Positions 36,024 to 45,571 of a stretch of 64,000 bases of DNA are shown one piece after another (positions within the stretch are counted from its first letter, which is position 1; every line of letters begins with the position of its first letter). The notes under the pieces are model-generated. The model was given only the letters and a program-made list of their open reading frames with translations, did not search any database and had not been told where the DNA came from. The position numbers were made by a program, and so were the translations under genes. Source of the DNA: an uncultured bacterium (GTDB lineage: Bacteria; Bacteroidota; Ignavibacteria; UBA10030; BY39); contig CALCJK010000007.1 in the NCBI GenBank assembly GCA_937967455.1, forward strand, positions 104,883 through 168,882, in the 5' to 3' direction.

Positions 36024-36485
36024 TTATATGTTTTTGTTTTGGATTGTTTTACCTAATTTTTTTAATAAGTTGGCAAGAGTTTTTTGTTCAGTTTCATTCA
36101 ATACCGAAAGAAGCATAGAAATAAATTTTGCATGTGGTAAAAAAGTTTTTAAAAATTTCTGCTTCCCCTTCTCAGTTAAAGACACCTTAATTATCTTACG
36201 GTTTTCTTGAAGCCTTCTTCTTTTTATTAAACCTTCCTTTTCCAAATTATCTAATACAAGTGTCATATTTCCACCTGTAACAAGCTGCTTCTTTGTTAAT
36301 TCACCAATTGATAATTCTCCTAAATGACCAAGGCATTCTATAACAGCAAATTGAGGAACAGTCAAACCGCTTTTTCTTATATCCTCAGCTGCTTTTTGCT
36401 GTACTACAGTAAAAGCTCGGCTTAGCTTAACCCATAGGCTCAATGCTAAATCTATCTTTTTTCCGTATTTTTTTGTTGTTTTCAA
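36024..36485 (-). CDS. MarR family transcriptional regulator
   Basis: 153 residues, starting from a TTG at 36485 (no upstream ATG in frame). Winged helix-turn-helix of the MarR type: residues about 45-110 with LTVPQFAVIECL, GELSIGELTKKQLVTGGNMT and NLEKEGLIKR, RKIIKVSLTEKG. It heads a two-gene operon with yceI. A palindrome that would suit a MarR dimer lies 8-32 bases upstream of the start, abutting the promoter, so autoregulation is likely. The ligand could be a lipophilic compound handled by YceI (inference). Confidence 0.92.
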   Translation of the reverse strand: MKTTKKYGKKIDLALSLWVKLSRAFTVVQQKAAEDIRKSGLTVPQFAVIECLGHLGELSIGELTKKQLVTGGNMTLVLDNLEKEGLIKRRRLQENRKIIKVSLTEKGKQKFLKTFLPHAKFISMLLSVLNETEQKTLANLLKKLGKTIQNKNI

Positions 36486-36492
36486 TATTTTA

Positions 36493-36517
36493 AGTTTAAA
36501 TTGTTTAAATTTAAACT
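36493..36517 (-). promoter_or_regulatory. Palindromic operator candidate of the MarR regulator
   Basis: AGTTTAAAT (36493-36501) and ATTTAAACT (36509-36517) are perfect inverted repeats around a 7-base centre. It touches the -7 element of the promoter at 36517-36548 and ends 8 bases before the marR start. Confidence 0.6.
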
Positions 36518-36548
36518 AAATATAATTAAACATTCTTAAAATTGCAAA
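36517..36548 (-). promoter_or_regulatory. Promoter of marR-yceI
   Basis: On the minus strand TTTG (36545-36548), 20 bases, TATATTTA (36517-36524). One mismatch to the Bacteroidota consensus. It begins 6 bases after the adh stop codon. Confidence 0.6.
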
Positions 36549-36553
36549 CAATA

Positions 36554-37555
36554 TTATTTAATTGATAATACTCCTGCACCATTAATTTTGCCGTCTTTTA
36601 GAAGCATCAAAGCTTTATTTGCATATTTTAAATCAAAAATTTCATATTCGGTCATAACAGGAATTTTTTTTGAAATTTCAAGGAATTCAAGTGCATCATT
36701 CCTTGTACTGTTTGCTACACTTTTAATACTTCTTTCCTGATATATTAAATTATATTCAAATTTAGGTATTGGTGTTGTATAAATTCCAGCAAGTGCTAAA
36801 GTTCCACCTTTATCCAAATTTTTTAACGCTAAAGGAACTATATCACCAACTGGAGCAAAGCTGATTACACTATCCAGTTTAACTGGTGAATTTTCAAAAG
36901 TATTACCTGTCCATTTAGCACCAAAATTTTCTGCTAGCTGACGATGCTTATCACTTCTTGAAAAAACATATACATCACAACCCCAATATCTTGCTACCTG
37001 TATTGCTATATGTGCTGACGCACCAAAACCATACAGTCCTAATTTACCATTAGGTTTTATATCGCTAATTCTTAAAGCTCTATAACCAATTATTCCTGCA
37101 CATAATAATGGTGCTGCCGACTCATCAGTAAAATTGTCAGGGATTTTATATGCATAATTTGAATTTACTTTAGTGTATTCAGCATAACCACCATCAACAT
37201 CGTAACCGGTAAACTTAGCATTATCACATAAATTTTCTTGATTATTCAAACAATATTTACACTCATTGCAGGTATAATTTAACCAAGGAACACCAACTCT
37301 ATCACCTATATTTAAATTACTCACATTGCTTCCCTTTTCGACCACCTTTCCAACAATTTGATGCCCTAAAATAAGAGGACTCTTTTTTTGTGGAATATCA
37401 CCTTCTATAATATGCAAATCGGTATGACATATTCCACAAGCGTTTACCTTGATTAGTACATCGTTTTCACCTATTTGGGGTATTGTAACTTCTAAAAATT
37501 TCAAGGGATTTGTTTCAATATCAGCAATTTTCTCAAGGATGGCTGCTCTCATCAT
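36554..37555 (-). CDS. Zinc-dependent alcohol dehydrogenase
   Basis: 333 residues of the medium-chain dehydrogenase family. Catalytic zinc ligands C and H in CGICHTDLH and LGHQIVG; structural zinc cysteines in CNECKYCLNNQENLC; nucleotide loop GFGASAH near 170-180 in place of the usual GxGxxG. This GFGAS(A/S)H version occurs in a subgroup of Zn-dependent alcohol dehydrogenases related to AdhA. NAD(P) oxidation of alcohols or aldehyde reduction in the cytoplasm; substrate unknown. Divergent from the subtilisin gene, upstream of marR-yceI on the same strand. ATGATG at the start gives two possible first codons. Confidence 0.9.
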   Translation of the reverse strand: MMRAAILEKIADIETNPLKFLEVTIPQIGENDVLIKVNACGICHTDLHIIEGDIPQKKSPLILGHQIVGKVVEKGSNVSNLNIGDRVGVPWLNYTCNECKYCLNNQENLCDNAKFTGYDVDGGYAEYTKVNSNYAYKIPDNFTDESAAPLLCAGIIGYRALRISDIKPNGKLGLYGFGASAHIAIQVARYWGCDVYVFSRSDKHRQLAENFGAKWTGNTFENSPVKLDSVISFAPVGDIVPLALKNLDKGGTLALAGIYTTPIPKFEYNLIYQERSIKSVANSTRNDALEFLEISKKIPVMTEYEIFDLKYANKALMLLKDGKINGAGVLSIK

Positions 37556-37561
37556 AATTCC

Positions 37562-37593
37562 TTTGAATTTATAAAAAAGTTTATTTATATTGT
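37562..37593 (+). promoter_or_regulatory. Weak candidate promoter of the secreted subtilisin gene
   Basis: TTTG (37562-37565), 20 bases, TATATTGT (37586-37593). The last two bases of the -7 element are swapped relative to consensus. Spacing identical to the better matches in the window. Confidence 0.35.
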
Positions 37594-37637
37594 AACTTAA
37601 TAATTAAATAAAAACTAAAAATTATATAGGTATCAAA

Positions 37638-40600
37638 ATGAAGTTCATTAATATTTACAAAATAATTTTGTTATTTACAATAATATTGATTCTTGGCAAC
37701 ACTTCTCATAGTGAAACACAAAAAGAAAAAAAATATTTTCCGGGACAAATTTTAATAAAGTTTAAGGAGCAAACTCTTAAAACCAATGGAGTTTTGCCAA
37801 TCGAAACAATAAAAAGCAAATTTAAAATAGAAAAACTTGAGAGCGCTTTCAGAAATAAAGAATACTCAAGTGCAAAAAATAATGCAGAAAGAAATTTAGC
37901 CTTGATGTATATTGGTTATGTTTCAGCTACAACCGATATTGAAATGCTTGCAAAAAGTTTGAGACAATCTGATTTAATCGAATATGCCGAGCCAAATTAT
38001 TTTGTGGAGTTAAATGCTATTCCAAACGATCCTCTCTATTCACAACTTCAACATCTTCCGCAGGTAAAAGCTCCACAAGCATGGGATATATCGCAAGGCG
38101 ATACAAGTGTTATTATAGCAATTCTTGACACAGGTGTTGATTGGGATCATCCGGACTTGGCTGACGCTATCTGGCGAAATTATAATGAAATACCAGATAA
38201 TGGCATTGATGATGATGGGAATGGATTTATTGACGATATTCGCGGTTGGGATTTTGTAACCGGCGTTACAAGTAACGCATATGCTGGTGAGGATGGAGAT
38301 ATACCAGACAACAATCCAATGGATTTTAACGGACATGGAACACACGTTGCTGGAATTGCAGCTGGGATTACAAACAACGGTGTAGGAATAGCCTCACTTG
38401 TATGGAAAGCGAAAATAATGCCGATCAGAATAGGTTACCACACATTGAACGGGAATGGACTAGGTACACTATTATGGATGGCACAGGGTTTTGTATATGC
38501 TGGGGATAATGGAGCTCATGCCGCAAACTTAAGCTTTGGTACAGGTGATGGAAGTTTTGTAAATGATGCTGCAAAATATGCATTCCAAAACGGAGTAGTA
38601 ATTTGTAATTCAGCAGGAAATGGAAATAATGAAGTTGTCGGTGCTCTTGGAGCTACACCATTCGCATTAAGTGTGGCTTCAGTAAATGAAAACGATATAA
38701 AAGCTTCTTACTCAACTTATGGTGCAGAAGTAGATATTTCAGCACCAGGTGGTGATGCACTCGGTATATTAAGTACAATCGTAAATCCATCTCCGTTTTA
38801 TGGAAATAATTTATATGTAAGATTTTCAGGTACATCTATGGCAAGTCCACTTGTTGCTTCGCTTGCGGGTTTAATTAAAGCTAAAAATCCAGGCTGGACT
38901 GCTGCACAAATTACTTTCCAGATAGTAGGCACAGCAGATGATATATACAATCTAAATCCAAATTATATTGGCAAATTAGGTTCCGGACGCATCAATGCAC
39001 TTAGAGCATTAACAGAGACTATTCCTCCACCAAATCCAAAACTTGTACTCAAGAACTATTCCTTTTTCGAAATTGACGGTGATATGGACGGGAATTTTGA
39101 ACCAGGAGAAAAAATTGGATTGAATGTTACGATAGAAAATAGATGGGGCAATTCTTACAACACACAAGTTACTCTTTCTTCAGAACATTGGGCAATCAAT
39201 GTCACAAACAACATAGCCAACTATGATACAATTTTTGGTATAGAAAATTTAGAGAATTCAGAAAAAACAAACCTATCACCACTAGAATTCACAATAAATT
39301 CAGAAGCACTACCTGAAGTTGTTACTCTCAATTTAAATATATCTGCTGATAATTTCAGTAAAGATTTTACAATCGATTTACCTATTAATGCATCAATCTT
39401 TCTTGTAGATGATAATGATGGAAATGTTGGATTAAATGAATACATAGATGCTATAAAATCTCTTGGTGGAGTTTATCGTTACTGGGATCGTGAAACACAA
39501 GGAAGTCCTCCTGCCTCAGAGATGTTAAAGTATAGTACAGTTATCTGGTATGCTGATATTTATGTTCACCCTTTTTTAGATAGTGCTGATAGGGCAAATT
39601 TGGGTGAATATCTTGATAACGGAGGGAATTTATTCATAGCAGGTATGGACTTCGGTTGGGATTTGGCAGATCCACAGGGAACACAATACATAGCGTCAAA
39701 TGGTGCATCAAAAATTTGGTATGAAAATTATCTAAGAGCTCGTTACGTTGCAGATGGAACTAGTCATCGGACTATAAATGGCATTACAAACGATCCTATT
39801 AGTAATGGATTAAGTTTCAGTTTTACTAATCCATGGCCTGAGGTCATAGATACACTTGGAGGTTCCATCCCTTTATTCAAATATCCTGATAACACGCTTG
39901 GAGGAATTCGATATGCAGGAAATCATCGTTTAGTTTATCTTGGTTTCTGCAGTTTAGAAAATATTCCAAATATTGAAGTAAGAAGAACTATACTTGAGAG
40001 ATCAATTTCATGGTTAAATGATTTTTCTATAAAACCAAGCAGAGTCAAAGATACTGAGGATACAAATTTGCCACTACCAGTAACAGCAGAAGTAAAAAGT
40101 CGCGACTCTGTAATCTCAGTTTATTTGGCTTACTCTAAAAATGGAGAAAGACCATTTCATAAAATAAAAATGGAAAAATTACAGGAGAATGTTTATGAAG
40201 GCGTAATTCCACCTGCTGGTGAACCTGGAAATTTTGAATACCGAATAATTGTTCAAACAACTAAAGGTATTCTTCCTATGAAATCTTATTTCTTTAGAGC
40301 AGCTCCAGACAATCAGCCTCCAGTATTCACTGTTGTAAAGGAAATCCCTCCTTCATTAAATACTCGAGGACCTTATACAGCTTCTGTAATTGCAACAGAT
40401 AATATAGCAGTAGATAAAGATAGTGTATTTATATATTTTAAACGCGAAGGAGACTTTTTTGAGCAGCGCTCAAAATTGAGATACTGGGGTGAAGATACAT
40501 TTAATGATACATTTTCGCTTGCTACACCAGTGGTAGCAGGACAAAATATTCTTTACTACTTTACAGCCAATGATTCTTCGAGTGTAAAAAACCTAACTCG

Positions 40601-41435
40601 CTATCCGGATTCTGGATATCTTAAGTTAATTATTGGTAGAGAAATAATTGAGGACTTTGAAAGCGGCACATCAAAATGGAATCTTGGGCAAAACTGGGGA
40701 TTAACTGATACTCTGAAATATTCAGGTAGATATTCTATCACAGATAGCCCATCAGGAAATTATCCTCCCAATTATAAGGATACACTTACATTAATTCAAG
40801 GTATTGATCTATCACCGTTCTCCGGTGGATGGGTAAAATTTTGGAGAAGTCACCGACTAAACACAGGTGATAGTTGTTTTGTTGATATTTCCAGTAATGG
40901 AATTGATTGGGAGAATATAAAATTTTACCGTAAACAATTTCCATGGCTTGCCACAATTAGTGGATTTGATTCAATAGAAATTAATAACTATTTTGGACCT
41001 GGAAACTCATCAGTATCGATTCGGTTTAGAATTCATTCCGATGCAAGTTTAGAAACCGATGGAGTTTACTTCGATGATATCGAATTTATATCCGTTGAAT
41101 CTACACTAGATGCAAAAAATGTTGATCAGTTACCAGAAAATTTCTCGTTATACCAGAATTACCCTAATCCATTTAATCCTATCACAACAATAAAATATCA
41201 ACTTCCAGAAGAAAGTTATGTGACTTTAAAAATCTACAATTTATTAGGTCAGGAGGTACGTAATTTGGTTGATAATATTCAAAAAGCTGGATACAACTCA
41301 ATCGAATGGGATGGAAAAAATAATTCTGGTACCAACGTATCAAGTGGAATATACATTTATAAGTTAGATGCTCAATCAATTAATAATTTTGCACAAAAAT
41401 TTACCCAAACAAGGAAAATGATACTTCTAAAATAA
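37638..41435 (+). CDS. Secreted subtilisin-like (S8) serine protease with T9SS sorting domain
   Basis: 1265 residues. Signal peptide (about 1-28), a fervidolysin/I9-like propeptide (about 35-125, PGQILIKFK ... YAEPNY), then the catalytic domain (about 140-455) with the triad D164 (AILDTGVDWDHPD), H233 (GHGTHVAG) and S400 (SGTSMASP). C-terminal additions: a CARDB-like sandwich near 475-590, a ThuA/GATase-like alpha/beta domain (about 590-800, FLVDDNDG, IAGMDFGWDL), Ig-like segments, a MAM-like domain near 1010-1150 (EDFESGTSKWN) and the sorting domain near 1175-1265 (NYPNPFNPITT). A cell-surface or released protease for external protein breakdown. Followed by a good terminator. Confidence 0.95.
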   Translation: MKFINIYKIILLFTIILILGNTSHSETQKEKKYFPGQILIKFKEQTLKTNGVLPIETIKSKFKIEKLESAFRNKEYSSAKNNAERNLALMYIGYVSATTDIEMLAKSLRQSDLIEYAEPNYFVELNAIPNDPLYSQLQHLPQVKAPQAWDISQGDTSVIIAILDTGVDWDHPDLADAIWRNYNEIPDNGIDDDGNGFIDDIRGWDFVTGVTSNAYAGEDGDIPDNNPMDFNGHGTHVAGIAAGITNNGVGIASLVWKAKIMPIRIGYHTLNGNGLGTLLWMAQGFVYAGDNGAHAANLSFGTGDGSFVNDAAKYAFQNGVVICNSAGNGNNEVVGALGATPFALSVASVNENDIKASYSTYGAEVDISAPGGDALGILSTIVNPSPFYGNNLYVRFSGTSMASPLVASLAGLIKAKNPGWTAAQITFQIVGTADDIYNLNPNYIGKLGSGRINALRALTETIPPPNPKLVLKNYSFFEIDGDMDGNFEPGEKIGLNVTIENRWGNSYNTQVTLSSEHWAINVTNNIANYDTIFGIENLENSEKTNLSPLEFTINSEALPEVVTLNLNISADNFSKDFTIDLPINASIFLVDDNDGNVGLNEYIDAIKSLGGVYRYWDRETQGSPPASEMLKYSTVIWYADIYVHPFLDSADRANLGEYLDNGGNLFIAGMDFGWDLADPQGTQYIASNGASKIWYENYLRARYVADGTSHRTINGITNDPISNGLSFSFTNPWPEVIDTLGGSIPLFKYPDNTLGGIRYAGNHRLVYLGFCSLENIPNIEVRRTILERSISWLNDFSIKPSRVKDTEDTNLPLPVTAEVKSRDSVISVYLAYSKNGERPFHKIKMEKLQENVYEGVIPPAGEPGNFEYRIIVQTTKGILPMKSYFFRAAPDNQPPVFTVVKEIPPSLNTRGPYTASVIATDNIAVDKDSVFIYFKREGDFFEQRSKLRYWGEDTFNDTFSLATPVVAGQNILYYFTANDSSSVKNLTRYPDSGYLKLIIGREIIEDFESGTSKWNLGQNWGLTDTLKYSGRYSITDSPSGNYPPNYKDTLTLIQGIDLSPFSGGWVKFWRSHRLNTGDSCFVDISSNGIDWENIKFYRKQFPWLATISGFDSIEINNYFGPGNSSVSIRFRIHSDASLETDGVYFDDIEFISVESTLDAKNVDQLPENFSLYQNYPNPFNPITTIKYQLPEESYVTLKIYNLLGQEVRNLVDNIQKAGYNSIEWDGKNNSGTNVSSGIYIYKLDAQSINNFAQKFTQTRKMILLK

Positions 41436-41459
41436 TATTAACGTAAGTTAAACAGAAAG

Positions 41460-41491
41460 AGCCGGATGATAGCAAATCGTCTGGCTTTTTT
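41460..41491 (+). terminator. Rho-independent terminator of the subtilisin gene
   Basis: An 11-bp stem (41460-41470 with 41476-41486, two G-U pairs) with loop AGCAA is followed by TTTTT to 41491. It lies 25 bases after the stop and touches the end of the convergent comF gene, so it may serve both. Confidence 0.8.
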
Positions 41492-42203
41492 ATAAACTTG
41501 CCAAACCAACCGACGCTGCAAATATTGACTTAAAACCAGACTGCTTTAAGACCTGACCAGCAGCTGTTATTGTTGCTCCAGTAGTAATTACATCGTCTAT
41601 AATCAAAACATTTTTATTTTTTATTTCGCCCAGATATTTTTTATTTACACAAAATGCATCCTTTACATTTTCTTTCCGTTCTTGAAAATTTAACTCAGTT
41701 TGTGTTTTAGTATATCGAGTCCGGAAAATAATATCTCTTTTAAACTCAATTCCTAATATCTCAGATATTCCTCTACAAATATAATCAACCTGATTATAAC
41801 CACGTTCCCTGAGTTTTAATTTATGCAATGGTACAGCAGTTAAAAAATCGATCTTACTAAATTCATTCACTAATTTCATGCCTAATTCTCTTCCCAATCT
41901 GATCCCAACTGCTTTAATGTTTCTATACTTTAATAGATGGATTACTTCCTGGAATTTTCCATTCTTTTCAAAAACATACAAAGATGTAAATTTATCAATA
42001 ATACCATCAATTCTAAATCTATCTGTCAATAATAAAAGTTCTCTTGAATCTGCTTCAACTTTTTTGAATTGCGACCAGCAATCAGAACATATACATAATT
42101 CAGGAAATTCAAGATAATTGTTGCATAAAAAACAGATTGGAGGATAAATAAAATCGAGAATAGGTTTAAAGAGAATATTCTTTAACCACTTAAACATTTT
42201 CAT
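41490..42203 (-). CDS. comF: ComF family phosphoribosyltransferase-like competence protein
   Basis: 237 residues. N-terminal zinc-binding cysteines (CFLC at 24-27, CICSDC at 37-42) and a C-terminal PRPP-binding motif [13 protein letters not shown] (about 195-207). ComF proteins are needed for DNA uptake/processing in transformation (Bacillus ComFC, Haemophilus Com101A/GntX-like). Starts inside the stop of uvrB (ATGA overlap), a translationally coupled pair. Whether this organism is transformable is not shown here. Confidence 0.93.
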   Translation of the reverse strand: MKMFKWLKNILFKPILDFIYPPICFLCNNYLEFPELCICSDCWSQFKKVEADSRELLLLTDRFRIDGIIDKFTSLYVFEKNGKFQEVIHLLKYRNIKAVGIRLGRELGMKLVNEFSKIDFLTAVPLHKLKLRERGYNQVDYICRGISEILGIEFKRDIIFRTRYTKTQTELNFQERKENVKDAFCVNKKYLGEIKNKNVLIIDDVITTGATITAAGQVLKQSGFKSIFAASVGLASL

Positions 42204-44236
42204 AATTTCATGGATTCAAGTCGTTTAATTTCATCTCGAATTTTTGCGGCTCTTTCGAATTCTAAATCTTTTGCTGCAGATTTCATCTCTTTATAGAGTT
42301 CCTCCAACAAATCCCTTTTTTGCTCTTTTGTAAGATATTTCATCAATTTCTCTGAAACAATTGGTATCTTTTTCTTTTCGATTCTATCATCACGAGATGC
42401 TTTTACATCGGCAACAGAGGTACTTGCCAATATTTCGTCGACAGTTTTATAAATAGTTTTAGGATTAATATGGTGTTTCTTGTTATACTCAATTTGTTTT
42501 TTGCGTCGGCGATTGGTTTCATCTATCATTCGCTGCATGGAGTTTGTAATTTTATCAGCATAAAGTATAACTTTCCCATTAACATTACGGGCTGTTCTAC
42601 CAGCAGTTTGTATTAACGCTGTTTCTGATCTCAGGAAACCTTCTTTATCAGCATCAAGAATAGCTACAAGCGAAACTTCTGGGAAATCAAGTCCTTCTCT
42701 CAGCAAATTTACACCGACCAGGACATCGTATTCACCGAGTCGTAAATCGCGCAGGGTTTCGACTCTCGTTAGTGCATCAACTTCAGAATGAATATATTGA
42801 ACTTTAACATTTAGATTTGCAAGATATTCTGTAAGGTCTTCTGCCATCCTTTTTGTCAATGTTGTAACAAGAACCCTTTCTTTTCTTTTTACTCTTTCAC
42901 GAATCTCAGCAAGTAAATCATCAATCTGATTTTTAATTGGTCGTACTTCAACTTCAGGATCAACCAGTCCTGTAGGTCTTATAACCTGTTCCACGAAAAC
43001 ACCCCCAGATTTTTTAAGTTCATATTCTCCGGGTGTAGCGCTTACAAAAATTACCTGATCAACCATTTTTTCCCATTCTTCAAAAGTAAGTGGACGATTA
43101 TCCAGCGCTGAAGGTAGACGGAATCCATGTTCGACAAGCGTCATTTTTCGTGAACGATCTCCATGCGACATACCTGCAATTTGTGGAACAGTTACATGCG
43201 ATTCATCAACAACGGTAATAAAATCCTTTCCACTACCATCTGGTTTATCAGGGAAATAATCAAGTAAACAAAATGGGCGAGAACCAGCAGGCCTGCCACT
43301 AATATGACGTGAATAATTCTCAATACCCGAACAATATCCCACTTCCCGCATCATCTCCATGTCAAATCTGGTACGTTGTTCAAGTCGTTGCGCCTCAAGT
43401 AATTTTCCCTGCATTCTCAATTCTTTTAATCTTTCGTTAAGTTCTTCTTCAATACTAATCAATGCCCTTTCGATTGACGCACGAGATGTAACAAATTGCT
43501 TTGCTGGATAGATTACTTCGTAATCGGTTGTAGCAATTAGTTCTCCAGTTATTGGATCCACATAAGATATTTTTTCAATTAAATCACCGAACATCTCAAT
43601 TCGAATTGCTTCTGCTTGCTCATAACCCGGAATTATTTCAATTACATCGCCTCGCACTCTGAATGTACCTCTTTTAAACTCAAAATCATTTCTAAGATAA
43701 TGGATATCAATTAACTTTCTTAACAAATCATTTCTATTGATTTTTGTACCAATTCTAAACGGGATCAGTTGATCCATCCATTCTTCTGGAGAACCAAGTC
43801 CATAAATGCAACTGACAGATGCAACAATGATTACATTTCGATCTCCACTCATCAAAGCACTTGTAGCCCTTAATCTTAGTCTATCAATTTCATCGTTAAT
43901 TGATGCGTCTTTTTCGATATAAGTATCTGTCTGAGGTACATATGCTTCTGGTTGGTAATAGTCGTAGTAGCTTATAAAAAATTCTACACGGTTTTTAGGG
44001 AAAAATTGTTTAAACTCACCATACAGCTGAGCAGCAAGAGTTTTATTGTGTGACATCACGAGAACTGGCTTATCAAATTTTGCGATGACATTTGAGATTG
44101 TAAAAGTTTTTCCACTACCAGTAACGCCAAGCAATGTCTGAAACTTTTCACCTTTTTTAATTCCTTCAACGAGCTGTTGAATAGCTTCCGGTTGATCACC
44201 ACTTGGCTTATAATCGGATACGAGAATATATGGCAT
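42200..44236 (-). CDS. uvrB: Excinuclease ABC subunit B
   Basis: 678 residues. DNA helicase-like subunit that verifies damage and recruits UvrC. Walker A GVTGSGKT at 37-44, beta-hairpin segment [21 protein letters not shown] region at 90-110, helicase motifs ([41 protein letters not shown] region, QTAGRTARN) and the C-terminal UVR domain (about 635-670, [14 protein letters not shown]) that contacts UvrC. Its partner uvrA lies elsewhere in the window. Overlaps comF by 4 bases. Secure. Confidence 0.98.
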   Translation of the reverse strand: MPYILVSDYKPSGDQPEAIQQLVEGIKKGEKFQTLLGVTGSGKTFTISNVIAKFDKPVLVMSHNKTLAAQLYGEFKQFFPKNRVEFFISYYDYYQPEAYVPQTDTYIEKDASINDEIDRLRLRATSALMSGDRNVIIVASVSCIYGLGSPEEWMDQLIPFRIGTKINRNDLLRKLIDIHYLRNDFEFKRGTFRVRGDVIEIIPGYEQAEAIRIEMFGDLIEKISYVDPITGELIATTDYEVIYPAKQFVTSRASIERALISIEEELNERLKELRMQGKLLEAQRLEQRTRFDMEMMREVGYCSGIENYSRHISGRPAGSRPFCLLDYFPDKPDGSGKDFITVVDESHVTVPQIAGMSHGDRSRKMTLVEHGFRLPSALDNRPLTFEEWEKMVDQVIFVSATPGEYELKKSGGVFVEQVIRPTGLVDPEVEVRPIKNQIDDLLAEIRERVKRKERVLVTTLTKRMAEDLTEYLANLNVKVQYIHSEVDALTRVETLRDLRLGEYDVLVGVNLLREGLDFPEVSLVAILDADKEGFLRSETALIQTAGRTARNVNGKVILYADKITNSMQRMIDETNRRRKKQIEYNKKHHINPKTIYKTVDEILASTSVADVKASRDDRIEKKKIPIVSEKLMKYLTKEQKRDLLEELYKEMKSAAKDLEFERAAKIRDEIKRLESMKL

Positions 44237-44290
44237 ATGAAATAATTATCTGATTTTATTTATTAATATAAAAATTATTCAGGAAAGATT

Positions 44291-44318
44291 GAATTTGATA
44301 TATCGTCAAATTCTTTTT
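44291..44318. terminator. Inverted repeat with T tract in the gap between the MacB-like gene and uvrB
   Basis: GAATTTGA (44291-44298) pairs with TCAAATTC (44306-44313), followed on the plus strand by TTTTT. The flanking genes are on the minus strand, where the following bases are only moderately T-rich, so the function is uncertain. Confidence 0.3.
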
Positions 44319-44346
44319 AATTTAAGTTTGAATATGAAGAAATTCC

Positions 44347-45567
44347 TTACTCGTACCTCAGAGCTTCAATTGGATTCAAATTTGCTGCTTTGCGAGCTGG
44401 ATAGAAACCAAAAAACACACCTACACTCATTGAGAAAAATACTGCCAGTAATATTGAACTTCCGGATACAAATGTAGGCCAGCCAGCAAATCTTGAGATC
44501 AAACTGGACCCTCCAACGCCAAAGAATATACCAATTATTCCACCTACTATACTTAATACCATTGCCTCTATTAAAAACTGTACCAGGATATCTTTTCTAC
44601 GTGCGCCTATAGACATTCTAATGCCAATCTCACGAGTTCTTTCTGTTACAGAAACCAGCATTATATTCATTATACCAATACCTCCAACGATTAACGAGAC
44701 CGATGCAATACTTCCTAATAGTATTGTCATAATGCGAGATGTAGCTGTTGCAGTTTCGGCAATATCTGTTTGGGTGCGTATTGTGAAATCGTTATCTTCC
44801 CAGGGTTGAAGACGATGTCGAATTCTTAAAACATTTGTTGCTTCTTCCTGTGCCTGTAAAATTTTATCTTTACTCACAGCGGAAATCATTATACCCCAGA
44901 TAAAATTAATTCCTAACAGTCGTTTTTGAACAGTAGTATAAGGCGCAACAATAATGTCATCCTGATCAACACCTGTTGCACTTTGACCCTTTGATTTTAA
45001 TAATCCAACTACTTTAAAAGGAATATTTCTAATACGGATGGTTTGACCAACAGGATCAGAACCCTGGAATAAATTATCTGAAACTGTTTTACCGATTACA
45101 CAAACTTTTGCTGCAGCACGCACATCAGCATCAGTAAAGAATTCACCATTTTGAATTTTCCAATCACGTATTATAAAGAAATCAACAGAACCACCTTGAA
45201 CTGGTGTACTCCAATTAAGGTTACCAGCTACAACTTGCGACATTGCTCTTAAAATTGGACTCATATAAGCAACAGATGGGCATTGCTCAAGAATTGCTTC
45301 AGCATCTTCTATGGTCAGAGTTGATGCACTTCCAGCGCCACCACTAACTCCACCCCTGGTACTTGCGCCTGGATAAATTAAAAGCACATTTTGTCCCAAA
45401 CTTGCTATCTGTGATTCAACAGAATAGGATGCACCCTGACCAACAGCTACCATTGCAATTACAGCTCCTACTCCAATAATTATTCCGAGCATTGTAAGAA
45501 CTGAGCGCATTTTGTTTCTAATCAAAGCATCAAATGCAATTGAAAATATTTCAAACCATCTCATCAT
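44347..45567 (-). CDS. MacB-like ABC transporter permease (FtsX domain)
   Basis: 406 residues from the ATG at 45565-45567 (ATGATGAGATGG, the second ATG is three bases in). A longer reading frame to 45654 would overlap the upstream adaptor gene by 83 bases with unrelated sequence, so the shorter start is chosen. N-terminal helix with the MacB core (MRSVLTMLGIIIGVGAVIAM), a periplasmic domain, then three C-terminal helices ending FGFYPARKAANLNPIEALRYE, the FtsX/MacB hallmark. Unlike E. coli MacB there is no fused ATPase domain, and none is encoded beside it. Works with the adaptor encoded upstream, 4 bases away, and an ATPase from elsewhere (inference). Confidence 0.92.
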   Translation of the reverse strand: MMRWFEIFSIAFDALIRNKMRSVLTMLGIIIGVGAVIAMVAVGQGASYSVESQIASLGQNVLLIYPGASTRGGVSGGAGSASTLTIEDAEAILEQCPSVAYMSPILRAMSQVVAGNLNWSTPVQGGSVDFFIIRDWKIQNGEFFTDADVRAAAKVCVIGKTVSDNLFQGSDPVGQTIRIRNIPFKVVGLLKSKGQSATGVDQDDIIVAPYTTVQKRLLGINFIWGIMISAVSKDKILQAQEEATNVLRIRHRLQPWEDNDFTIRTQTDIAETATATSRIMTILLGSIASVSLIVGGIGIMNIMLVSVTERTREIGIRMSIGARRKDILVQFLIEAMVLSIVGGIIGIFFGVGGSSLISRFAGWPTFVSGSSILLAVFFSMSVGVFFGFYPARKAANLNPIEALRYE

Positions 45568-45571
45568 AGAA

